DNA from: Omnitrophica bacterium RBG_13_46_9
GTDB lineage: Bacteria; Omnitrophota; Gorgyraeia; JABMRN01; RBG-13-46-9
Length of the DNA: 10,320 nucleotides
Assembly (NCBI GenBank): GCA_001804045.1
Contig: MHFD01000046.1
Location: 5,464 to 15,783, forward strand
Direction of reading: 5' to 3'
Below the pieces are notes generated by a model, which saw only the letters and a program-made list of their open reading frames with translations, was not told where the DNA came from and did no database searches. Below are positions 1-6,547 of this stretch, piece by piece (the stretch's first letter is position 1; each line of letters begins with the position of its first letter). The position numbers were made by a program, and so were the translations under genes.

Positions 1-543
1 TAAAATACTTTCAAAATAATCCCCCATACTTTTCACTGGTAAAGCATTATAAAACTTCAATTCGTATTCCCCATCTTCCCCGCCATCTTTAAGGCAAAGT
101 GGCGCATCATTTGAGGCGGCTAATAATCGTTTAAACAAAATACTATCTTCTTGTATTCGCCTATTGCCAATAAATACTAACGCAAGTCCACCTTTTCCCA
201 CAACCTCATCCCTTAATGCCAATAGGTCCTTCAAATCACACTTTGAACTATCTGCGACCGAAGGCGTATTAACCGATACTTCACTATAATAATTATGGCC
301 AAATGACCACACTTTATCGTCTTTGACATTCGACCGCGTTAGCGGTGGATATGAGCAACAATATATAACAATATCTACTCTGTGATGTTCTACAGGAATA
401 TTTAGCACTCCATCATTTAGGCCAGTCGTTCCGGAATAAACCTTATATCCCGCATCACGTAGAGTCTGTGCATCGGATTTATCAAAATCTATCAATAATA
501 TTCTTGGCCTATTAACATCCTTTTCTAAATTTAATATCTTCAA
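1..543 (-). CDS. Unrecognised protein, N-terminal 181 codons (runs off the left edge)
   Basis: I do not recognise this gene. The reading frame is open from a TTG at 541-543 to the window edge with no stop. The TTG is chosen because AAAGGAG lies nine bases upstream and no ATG or GTG in frame fits better. The protein starts MKILNLEKDVNRPRILLIDF, followed by a beta-alpha-beta pattern (residues about 13-32 and 52-60, RVDIVIYCCSYPP), which suggests a Rossmann-like or receiver-like N-terminal fold. A second hydrophobic strand (LALVFIGNRR) lies near residue 120. There is no signal peptide and no membrane segment. The C-terminus is outside the window, so catalytic motifs could be missing from view. 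The leader in front of it (562-645) can form competing or pseudoknotted hairpins just upstream of the ribosome binding site, so translation or transcription is probably controlled there. That it is a coding gene is fairly sure; its function is unknown. Confidence 0.72.
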   Translation of the reverse strand, partial: MKILNLEKDVNRPRILLIDFDKSDAQTLRDAGYKVYSGTTGLNDGVLNIPVEHHRVDIVIYCCSYPPLTRSNVKDDKVWSFGHNYYSEVSVNTPSVADSSKCDLKDLLALRDEVVGKGGLALVFIGNRRIQEDSILFKRLLAASNDAPLCLKDGGEDGEYELKFYNALPVKSMGDYFESIL

Positions 544-561
544 GTCTACCAGCTCCTTTAA

Positions 562-645
562 ATACGAAACCCACTGGAAGCCCTGAGAGATTAACCAGTG
601 GGTCGTATGTGATGCATCACAAGAAATCTATCTGTTCTCTCAGGG
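562..645 (-). promoter_or_regulatory. Structured leader with interlocking inverted repeats (candidate cis-regulatory RNA)
   Basis: Read as minus-strand RNA, a 10-base segment CCCTGAGAGA (645-636) is perfectly complementary to TCTCTCAGGG (590-581). That second segment lies in the 17-base loop of another stem, in which 608-595 pairs with 577-562. The second stem has 14 bp, 9 plus 5, with a two-base bulge at 567-568. A perfect 14-bp palindrome TGTGATGCATCACA (608-621) lies between the two arms of the first helix. The order is that of an H-type pseudoknot, or of two mutually exclusive states. The second stem ends about four bases before the AAAGGAG ribosome binding site of the TTG-start gene. I cannot match it to a known riboswitch class. 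The palindrome could instead be a DNA operator. Confidence 0.6.
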
Positions 646-672
646 TTTTATTTACATAACTTATTTAACGCC

Positions 673-858
673 TTAAGGATTATCGTCCCCTATAATGTGT
701 TGATATAAAGCTTCCAATGCTAATAACATTTCAACCATAACACTTATATCATCAATATAATCTTCCGGGTCATAATCAGTATTATTATGAAGCTGGGTTA
801 GCTTCTGTATCGCAACATCAAGCCCTACTCCCATTCTTGCATAAGGCGAACCTGCCAT
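673..858 (-). CDS. Small acidic hypothetical protein (61 aa)
   Basis: I do not recognise this protein. It has 61 residues and is acidic, with a cluster of Asp/Glu in YDPEDYIDDI (about residues 29-38). The second half is predicted helical (ISVMVEMLLALEALYQHII). There is no signal peptide, and the helix is too charged and short to be a clear membrane span. The ATG at 858 is chosen because AGGA lies about five bases upstream; an internal Met at residue 9 is an alternative. It lies 130 bases upstream of the TTG-start gene, and the interlocking hairpin leader occupies most of that gap, so the two need not share a transcript. A 61-codon frame can occur by chance, but the start context and plausible composition favour a real gene. 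Confidence 0.5.
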   Translation of the reverse strand: MAGSPYARMGVGLDVAIQKLTQLHNNTDYDPEDYIDDISVMVEMLLALEALYQHIIGDDNP

Positions 859-885
859 TTCTGTCCTAAAACCTATGTTGCAAGA

Positions 886-911
886 AAATAGGGACGGTTC
901 TGTCCATCTTC
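886..911. repeat. REP-like GGGACGGTTC element
   Basis: AAAATAGGGACGGTTCTGTCC contains GGAC (892-895) facing GTCC (902-905) as a small hairpin. The A/T run followed by GGGACGG resembles the palindromes that commonly flank REP-associated tyrosine transposase (RAYT) genes. Its position just past the transposase-like remnant at 934-987 fits that reading. A single copy in this window limits confidence. Confidence 0.4.
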
Positions 912-933
912 TTTACTTACATGAAGTTATGGA

Positions 934-987
934 TTAATTCTGCTCTATTTTTCGTGGTCGTCCTCTTCTGCACTTGAACCTCTTATA
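934..987 (-). pseudogene. Probable C-terminal remnant of a RAYT (IS200-like, REP-associated) transposase
   Basis: A minus-strand frame reads YKRFKCRRGRPRKIEQN and then a TAA stop at 934-936. A basic tail of the type K-R-G-R-P-R-K just before the stop is typical of REP-associated tyrosine transposases. The catalytic core (HUH motif and tyrosine) is absent. The frame has only about 17 recognisable codons and runs into the inverted repeat at 997-1060. REP-like palindromes lie on both sides, which is how such transposase genes are normally arranged. I infer internal deletion of a former element. The RGRP core also occurs in AT-hooks, and so short a match could be coincidence. Confidence 0.42.
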
Positions 988-996
988 TAAATGAAG

Positions 997-1060
997 TTGG
1001 GGTCAGATCTTGAGTTTTGACATTTTACGCCTTTTATCAAATGTCAAGACCTGACCCCAA
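997..1060. repeat. Inverted repeat TTGGGGTCAG... (REP/MITE-like hairpin)
   Basis: TTGGGGTCAGATCTTGA (997-1013) and TCAAGACCTGACCCCAA (1044-1060) are complementary over 17 bases with one G/T-type mismatch. An inner alternative pairs TTGACATTT (1017-1025) with AAATGTCAA (1039-1047). The sequence type TTGGGGTCAGGTCTTGACAT is one I associate with RAYT-linked palindromes in environmental genomes. It begins nine bases after the stop of the membrane-anchored paralog, so it may also protect or end that mRNA, though it lacks a clean U-tract. Confidence 0.65.
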
Positions 1061-1068
1061 TTTCCCCA

Positions 1069-1716
1069 TTATTTCCTCGTCAAAACAACCGCCTGCGATC
1101 TTAAGGGGGCTTTTGGCCATTGGTCCAAAACATCTCCTTCGCGTAACCCTTTTTCAGGGTTACCGACGGCCATGATCTCGAATTGCTTTCCCACATCAAT
1201 AGTGCCTGCTCTTCCCAGGTAAACCAAAACCTTCCAGGTTCCGTCTTTTTTTACAGTAATAGCCGGCTGGACCCAGTAGGCAGACACTTCCATTGGGTGC
1301 ACAACTACCCATACCTTTTCCGCTTGTGAGCCGGAAACAATTCCTTCAATATAGGTCCGCGCAGGCACCTCTGAGCCATCCTGTGGCAATGTAATCTTCA
1401 TCTGTCCGGTGGGCTCTGGCGTAGGAGCTGGGTAGACTTCTTTAGGGGCTTCCATGACCCGCGGGGCGAGTGTATTGAAAAGCCTTTCTCTTATTTCCTC
1501 TATTGTCCTCGTCTGTTGACGGAGGATCTCTTCATTTTTTTTGTTACTATTTTCTTGTATCGCGGTCGTAGATATGAAAATGACCGATGCGCATACTAAT
1601 ACAATCCAACCGATCAGGGTTACTTTCTTCGTTTTATAGTCATACGTAACAGGTAGAATCCCTACGAGAGTCAAGGCTATTACGCTGATTCCCTGTATTA
1701 CTGTTAAAAATATCAT
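1069..1716 (-). CDS. Membrane-anchored protein with C-terminal beta-rich envelope domain (215 aa)
   Basis: The ATG at 1714-1716 is preferred because it puts a clean membrane segment at the N-terminus; a longer frame to 1773 would overlap the upstream gene. Two hydrophobic segments (about residues 2-22 and 33-52) are followed by a charged, probably coiled-coil stretch (about 55-80), a Pro-rich linker (PAPTPEPTG, 96-104) and a beta-rich domain (106-215). That domain is about 64% identical by eye to the domain of the gene just upstream, sharing VHPMEVS, YWVQPAI, DGTWKV, GTID and KQFEIMAV. It probably sits outside the cytoplasmic membrane. The start lies five bases after the upstream stop with no strong ribosome binding site, so translational coupling in a two-gene operon is likely. 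No enzymatic motif is seen and the function is unknown. Confidence 0.8.
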   Translation of the reverse strand: MIFLTVIQGISVIALTLVGILPVTYDYKTKKVTLIGWIVLVCASVIFISTTAIQENSNKKNEEILRQQTRTIEEIRERLFNTLAPRVMEAPKEVYPAPTPEPTGQMKITLPQDGSEVPARTYIEGIVSGSQAEKVWVVVHPMEVSAYWVQPAITVKKDGTWKVLVYLGRAGTIDVGKQFEIMAVGNPEKGLREGDVLDQWPKAPLRSQAVVLTRK

Positions 1717-1721
1717 CGATA

Positions 1722-2126
1722 TTATCTTCTGGTTACCTCGATAAGCTGCGACTTCCATTGAGCCTCCGGCCAAGCGCCCAGTACGTTGCCTTCACTCAAT
1801 CTGACTTCGGGGTTGGCAACGGCCATTATTTCGAACTGCTTATCGATATCGATAGTGCCCGGCCTTCCTATGTATATCATTACCTTCCACGTTCCGTCTT
1901 CCTTTACGTTTATAGCCGGCTGAACCCAGTAGTCCGATACCTCCATCGGATGCACAATCACCCATACCTTTGCATTCGGATCGGTAACCGTTCCTTCTAT
2001 GAATGGTCTCTCAGGAACCTGTGATTTATCGAGTGGCGCGGTTATACGAAGATTCACTTCTTGTCCGCTTGCGGCCGACATAGTCATCATAAAAAGAACA
2101 ACTGACAATGCTATTTTACGCAACAT
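1722..2126 (-). CDS. Secreted small protein of the same beta-rich domain family (134 aa)
   Basis: The ATG at 2124-2126 is chosen over a longer frame (to 2177) because GGAGGG lies four bases upstream and a classical signal peptide follows at once: Met-Leu-Arg-Lys, a hydrophobic core, and a likely cleavage after SAASG (residues 17-21). The mature part (26-134) is a single domain rich in aromatic and valine residues, with VHPMEVSDYWVQP, DGTWKVMIY and QFEIMAVANPE. It looks like an Ig-like beta sandwich in the envelope or periplasm. It is the free counterpart of the membrane-anchored paralog directly downstream, from which it is separated by five bases. The gene has its own promoter and a 125-base structured leader. 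I know this as a family of conserved uncharacterised proteins and infer an envelope role only from location and fold pattern. Confidence 0.85.
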   Translation of the reverse strand: MLRKIALSVVLFMMTMSAASGQEVNLRITAPLDKSQVPERPFIEGTVTDPNAKVWVIVHPMEVSDYWVQPAINVKEDGTWKVMIYIGRPGTIDIDKQFEIMAVANPEVRLSEGNVLGAWPEAQWKSQLIEVTRR

Positions 2127-2252
2127 TTTTCCCTCCGATTTTAAAAAAATCCTATTTTTCACTCCGGCGAGCCCCACGTCCCTAGACGTTGTCGCTTCGC
2201 ACAGGATGGTGTCCTGTCTACCCCAACACCGCCTCCTGGTTACCTTAAGTAG
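2127..2252 (-). promoter_or_regulatory. Long structured 5' leader of the paralog operon
   Basis: About 125 transcribed bases separate the predicted start (near 2251) from the ATG. Two clear hairpins can form: ACAGGA/TCCTGT (2201-2206 with 2212-2217) and ACGTC/GACGT (2176-2180 with 2185-2189). A possible outer pairing TGTTG/CAACG would enclose the first. The ribosome binding site GGAGGG follows an A/T run. The region has none of the conserved core of the c-di-GMP riboswitch seen in this window and I cannot assign it to a known class. An apparent closing stem TTCACT/AGTGAA (2256-2251 with 2163-2158) lies partly upstream of the predicted start and may not be transcribed. Confidence 0.4.
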
Positions 2253-2257
2253 TGAAC

Positions 2258-2286
2258 ATTATAACATACTATTTCATCTTTGTAAA
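2258..2286 (-). promoter_or_regulatory. Sigma-70-type promoter for the paralog operon
   Basis: On the minus strand, TTTACA (2286-2281) and TATAAT (2263-2258) are separated by exactly 17 bases, matching the consensus at 11 of 12 positions. It points at the secreted-protein gene starting at 2126. The conserved 16-bp box at 2295-2310 lies eight bases upstream of the -35 element, a usual position for an activator site. Confidence 0.72.
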
Positions 2287-2294
2287 TTGACGCA

Positions 2295-2372
2295 ATGTCT
2301 ATAATACGTCAAAGTCCATATTAACAAAAAATCTCGTAACCTTTTGTAAATTAACGTATTACGTTTATTTTC
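2295..2372. repeat. Dispersed element, copy 1 (16-bp box plus 45-bp core)
   Basis: The box ATGTCTATAATACGTC (2295-2310) and the core 2328-2372 recur at 6854-6869 and 6894-6938 in the same orientation, 15/16 and 42/45 identical by eye, with spacers of 17 and 24 bases. Copy 1 lies directly upstream of the paralog-operon promoter. It is either a shared upstream regulatory site or a short mobile repeat. Confidence 0.7.
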
Positions 2373-2388
2373 AACAAGTTACGAGATT
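2330..2388. repeat. Perfect 11-bp inverted repeat enclosing the core of copy 1
   Basis: AATCTCGTAAC (2330-2340) and GTTACGAGATT (2378-2388) are exact complements around a 37-base interval that itself contains the near-palindrome AACGTATTACGTT. The right arm is missing from copy 2 at 6894-6938, where degenerate tandem repeats begin instead. This looks like the ends of a small palindromic element, complete in copy 1 and truncated in copy 2. Confidence 0.6.
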
Positions 2389-2422
2389 ATACTAGGGCGT
2401 GTTATGAGTCAGATGCCTCTTG

Positions 2423-2440
2423 GTCTGTCTAGGACAAGAC
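2423..2440. repeat. Short hairpin just past the giant gene
   Basis: GTCTGTC (2423-2429) pairs with GACAAGAC (2433-2440) with one bulged base and a three-base loop, about 18 bases after the stop of the giant fusion gene. There is no U-tract on the minus strand, so it is not a typical intrinsic terminator. It may stabilise the 3' end. Confidence 0.3.
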
Positions 2441-2457
2441 ACTGCGGAGGTGGGTTA

Positions 2458-5400
2458 TTAGGCAGCTTTAAGTAAGGATTGGATTCTTTGATGGTATTCC
2501 TGCAACTCATTGATGGCCAGTCTAACTATTGGTGGCAAAGCAAGTGCTATAGCAAGATTTTTTCTCACTATGGGATTTTCATGAATCATGTTGGCAATGG
2601 TCTCTTCTGTGATTATTTCGTCTGGCAATAATTTCTCGTATATTTTTTGTATTCTTGGGAGTACATTTCGTATTACTTCTGGCAATATAGATTCTTTATC
2701 CGGATGCTCAGAATCATATATTTGTGCTTTCTTGCAGGCCGCCTGAGCAAGGCCTATAACGCTGGCTGCCCCAAAATCTCTCAATGGCGTACCTTCTAAC
2801 GCATCTCCTTCCGACATTGCAACCGGCAGCACATCTGCCGGAATCATATGTATTTTCTTTAAATCTTCCAGTTTCATAATATGAACCTTGAGCGCATTAG
2901 ACCGCGGGATATTTGTTATTCGTGCTTTTATTTTATCGTTATCTACCTTTTTTAATGCTGATATTTCGTTTATTTTAATCAGTAACGTTTTTTCCGCTCT
3001 TTCTCGATATTTTTCATCTTCGGATTTAAAGATATAGTGTACATCTAGGCCATAGCTATTATGCAGCGCTATTCTATATGCCCATGTTTCCATATTAGCT
3101 TCCAGATCTTCTTCCGGAATCAGTGATAGATCTATAGTCATGTCAACCGGATAGTTCCCAAGATTTTCCTGGTTAGATAAAGCATTTAAAAAATTCTGTT
3201 CATCTGTAATTGAAATGTCATCGGGTTTTATCGGTGTTAAAAATTCCATATTATTTAATGTAAGATCTTTATAATAAGTAAGCTCAGGATTGTCAATAGA
3301 TAGCTTTCCTAATTCTTCTATTTTATACTCTGAAAATATCTCATTAACGACTCGCGCTTCCTCGTCGGTTAATTTCCTCTTTGGCCATGCGATTGTAACA
3401 TGGTAAGAGCGCTTTGCTCTTATGTCTCCTGCCTGCTTTCTCCACTTCTTTAACTTTTCGTTATCGTCTACTTCCATTTCTATCATAGCTACATTTTTGT
3501 CAATTAGCAATTCTGTCGGTTTTGCAGTTAAGCCATCTGGTATTCCCGGACATGCAGACCTTCTCATATGGACTAGCACGCTTTCTGAAAGAGCTCTTTT
3601 ATTTCTCGAGACTAAGGTGGCCAAGCTTATATGAGGATTGTCCACCATGATAAAAAGACCCGGCAGCCGTTCCCGGAGTCTTTGCTGAATTTCTCTTACT
3701 TGACGGCAGAGTTCTGTATCGGAAGGCACAAATTGATTTCTTCCAATGCCATAGAACTTTCTTGGTTCTCCTCTTTGGGTGACATTTGCAAGGGCATTAC
3801 TTCCCGGACGTTTAACGATTTTAGTCGTTTCGGTATCTTTTATAGAACCGGTTCTAAAAATATCAAGCATACCATCCGGGCCTTTTATGTCCGGTACGTA
3901 GACATTTTCTGCGACTTCAGACGGTAATTCATCCAAAGACTTTTTGCCTAAGTAGCATGCCTTTACCCCTTCTATGCTCAACATCGGATAATCATTTGGG
4001 CTATCGCCGGCCACAGATATTTTTTCCAGCGGGATACCTTCACCCGTTTCTTTTCCAATAATGCCGCGCAATTTGTATAATGCGTCTTTCTTATCGCAAG
4101 GAATTATGTCGATGGCTAAGGTCGAGCGAGTAACCTTTAAATTCGTCTTGTTAAGCCGTTTCCTTAGCTCTTTTACAATCTCATCAATACAAGGCCTCAC
4201 TTTCTCATCCCAGAAGACCACCGCCATTGTTCCGTATTTTCGCTCTATTATTATGGGAGGCCCTTTTGGGTACTCTTCCGCTCCTGCTCCCGTATAATCG
4301 ATTGTTTGCACCTTCACGCTATCCAAAAGCCCTTTTCTTTCAAGAACCTGGCGGATTATGTGTTCTATCTTTTGTTTTTCAGTCTTGCCTAGCGGCACGC
4401 TGTTATTTTCGTCTATATAAAACTCGCCTTTTTGATTATAACGACCTACTTGAGTTCCGAATTCTCCCATAAAGATTATATTCTTATGATATCTTTTGCG
4501 TATCTCCAACGGAATGAAGCGGCCAAAATGTTCATGCAAGGAATAGGCGTTTACCCCTGACGTTATGCCTATCCTCCTTCCTGCTTTTATCCGAACAATT
4601 ACCTCGTTAACAATTTCGGGATATGCATCACCATGAGGTTCGGCCATTACGCCCTCGAAATCAAGGCAATATAACAAAGTTTCGCGGTCTATATCAAATT
4701 GAACTCTTTGTTTTTCAGCCAAAGCCACAACGGTTTCAACAGCTTCAGGCGTAGCAACTTGTGTTCCTTTTAGTGTAACTGCTGCCGCGCCAAATACGTT
4801 TGCTAAATGTACCGCTTCTTCCCAGGATTTACCTTTTGCAAGAGCGTAGGTAAAACCTGCTTTAGATGCATCCCCGGCCCCAAGCGAACTTAGTTTTTGC
4901 ACTTTTATACCTTTTTCGCTGATAACCTTGTCTCTTAAAACCAACATCAGTCCTTCTTTGTCTTTAGTTAGAAGAACACCCAGCAGGTTATATTTATCTA
5001 TCAGCTTTAACGCATAATCTTCGATTTTCTTTTCGCTTATTGTATCACTCAACAATTCGCCTTTTCCTACCAGACCCGTTGCTTCCAGAATGAGAATCAG
5101 CTCTTTCAAATTTGGAGTAATAATATCTTGGGGTCCGTCTCTTTTTACATCCAGGGTAGAAATTATCTCATCCGGTGTTGACGTAAATTTATAATCAATA
5201 ATCAATTGGGCCCTATCTTGATATAATTCCTTTACACTCTTTATGACAGATCCGTAGGGCCTGAGGTCTTCGCTATATCGGATTCCTCCTCCAGCAGTGA
5301 TGTGCAGCCAAACAGGACCTTTTTGGTCTTGAAGCATTAATCCAATCATTTTTAATGTCTTTTCAGTTATATTGTCAAATATTGATTTGGGAATGAGGTC

Positions 5401-6525
5401 CCCCCATCCAATTGCAATCGGCAGTTCTTTACCATCAACAACATGGTTTATATTTACCCTCTTATCTTCATCTAATGCGGCAAAAAATGATACAATGCTT
5501 TCGCCAGAGAGATCATTGACCCATCTTCTGTTTATTGCTCCATCGTGCTTACCTGATATTGCTACTAGACCAAAATTTTCACCAAAATTCTTAAATACTT
5601 TTGCTACATTGGTCTGGCCGCCGCCTGCGTCAGCACTCAAACCCACTAATTCCAATTCTCCTTTATCATTCGTTCTCCATTCAATACCGATATCAAACGG
5701 TCCCGAATGATTTACTCCGGCAATTAAGGTTTTTGACAACAAATTTTCTGAAACAATCTTGCCTCTTTCTACCTCACCCTTGTCGCCTTCCAAGGCCTTA
5801 ATAACGGCAAGGGCTATCTCCCTGTTAACCCGTCTTTTATCACGATCAGACAAATCTTCGAAAGATCCCGAAATAGACCTACTTAAAGCACCCCCTGTAA
5901 GTTTATCGATGCCAAATTCTTTATGAAGAATATCTTTAATAGCTCTATCGGCTTGTGCAAGGTTTGTGTCTGAGACGGGTTTACCAGTGCTCGGGATAGG
6001 CGATTTTTCATGTACTCCTTGAATTTCATCCTCAGGGATAATCTCAATCTTGCTTACATCAAGCATATCAGCTACGCTACTTCCGGTAAACACAACTCTG
6101 AATATATTTTTCTTTCTAGCCCTTGTTGTTTCTATATACCATACCTTGGACTTGTTTTTATCGTCCAACATTACGGGATTGGTCTTAACCTCAAGGAATT
6201 TTCTGTAGCGCATGTCAAGACCAAAATTGGACTGCTGATCCAGAGCGCTATTAATATTAAGACGGCTTGTTACATCGCCAGGTTGTTTTAAGTCTCTTAG
6301 TGCCGTACCTATTATAAAAGCCATCTCAGCTTCTATGCGCGTTGAATACGACGTTCCTACAGTATCAAGAATTGGCCTGAATATACTTTGTGCGGCAAGA
6401 GTAGCATCTGAAGGATTATAAGTTGCTGTTTGTGCCAGAGAAATACTGTTAACAGAAAATAAGCATACCAATCCTATTGCTATCGCTTTAAACCAAATAC
6501 TATGTTTTTTCCCGTACCCTATCAT
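2458..6525 (-). CDS. Giant exported fusion: signal peptide, PfkB-type sugar kinase, HAD phosphatase, 2H phosphoesterase, helical C-terminus (1355 aa)
   Basis: Start at 6523-6525 because GGAG lies five bases upstream; a neighbouring ATG at 6528 and a longer frame to 6546 are less likely. A signal peptide (about residues 1-33, ending ISLAQ) precedes an N-terminal region I associate with Omnitrophota giant proteins. Residues about 265-610 form a PfkB carbohydrate kinase related to 1-phosphofructokinase, with GGGQTNVA near 301-308 and the catalytic GAGD at 549-552. Residues about 615-895 form a Cof/SPP-like HAD domain: motif I LDFEGV (D622, E624), ITSG at 654-657, DKKDAL near 812 and GDSPND at 840-845. 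Motif I has Glu where the second Asp is expected. Residues about 920-1095 resemble a 2H phosphoesterase (LigT-like) with HIS (H965) and HVT (H1042). The rest is mostly helical, with NMETWAY near 1144. A GEMM-I riboswitch and terminator precede it. The substrate is unknown; exported sugar kinase activity would be unusual. Confidence 0.9.
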   Translation of the reverse strand: MIGYGKKHSIWFKAIAIGLVCLFSVNSISLAQTATYNPSDATLAAQSIFRPILDTVGTSYSTRIEAEMAFIIGTALRDLKQPGDVTSRLNINSALDQQSNFGLDMRYRKFLEVKTNPVMLDDKNKSKVWYIETTRARKKNIFRVVFTGSSVADMLDVSKIEIIPEDEIQGVHEKSPIPSTGKPVSDTNLAQADRAIKDILHKEFGIDKLTGGALSRSISGSFEDLSDRDKRRVNREIALAVIKALEGDKGEVERGKIVSENLLSKTLIAGVNHSGPFDIGIEWRTNDKGELELVGLSADAGGGQTNVAKVFKNFGENFGLVAISGKHDGAINRRWVNDLSGESIVSFFAALDEDKRVNINHVVDGKELPIAIGWGDLIPKSIFDNITEKTLKMIGLMLQDQKGPVWLHITAGGGIRYSEDLRPYGSVIKSVKELYQDRAQLIIDYKFTSTPDEIISTLDVKRDGPQDIITPNLKELILILEATGLVGKGELLSDTISEKKIEDYALKLIDKYNLLGVLLTKDKEGLMLVLRDKVISEKGIKVQKLSSLGAGDASKAGFTYALAKGKSWEEAVHLANVFGAAAVTLKGTQVATPEAVETVVALAEKQRVQFDIDRETLLYCLDFEGVMAEPHGDAYPEIVNEVIVRIKAGRRIGITSGVNAYSLHEHFGRFIPLEIRKRYHKNIIFMGEFGTQVGRYNQKGEFYIDENNSVPLGKTEKQKIEHIIRQVLERKGLLDSVKVQTIDYTGAGAEEYPKGPPIIIERKYGTMAVVFWDEKVRPCIDEIVKELRKRLNKTNLKVTRSTLAIDIIPCDKKDALYKLRGIIGKETGEGIPLEKISVAGDSPNDYPMLSIEGVKACYLGKKSLDELPSEVAENVYVPDIKGPDGMLDIFRTGSIKDTETTKIVKRPGSNALANVTQRGEPRKFYGIGRNQFVPSDTELCRQVREIQQRLRERLPGLFIMVDNPHISLATLVSRNKRALSESVLVHMRRSACPGIPDGLTAKPTELLIDKNVAMIEMEVDDNEKLKKWRKQAGDIRAKRSYHVTIAWPKRKLTDEEARVVNEIFSEYKIEELGKLSIDNPELTYYKDLTLNNMEFLTPIKPDDISITDEQNFLNALSNQENLGNYPVDMTIDLSLIPEEDLEANMETWAYRIALHNSYGLDVHYIFKSEDEKYRERAEKTLLIKINEISALKKVDNDKIKARITNIPRSNALKVHIMKLEDLKKIHMIPADVLPVAMSEGDALEGTPLRDFGAASVIGLAQAACKKAQIYDSEHPDKESILPEVIRNVLPRIQKIYEKLLPDEIITEETIANMIHENPIVRKNLAIALALPPIVRLAINELQEYHQRIQSLLKAA

Positions 6526-6547
6526 CATATCTCCGTCTAATATCAAA

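Noticed and set aside
1758..2304. Plus-strand open frames opposite the paralog genes
   Set aside because: They are antisense shadows of the signal-peptide gene and its leader, without ribosome binding sites or protein-like composition.
2330..2388. Integron attC site
   Set aside because: The inverted arms lack the RYYYAAC/GTTRRRY core boxes and no integrase or cassette array is visible.
2397..2460. Resemblance between GTGTCTTGTCC near 2430 and GTGTCCTGTCT in the paralog leader
   Set aside because: The match is short, needs gaps and does not extend; chance or simple hairpin composition explains it.
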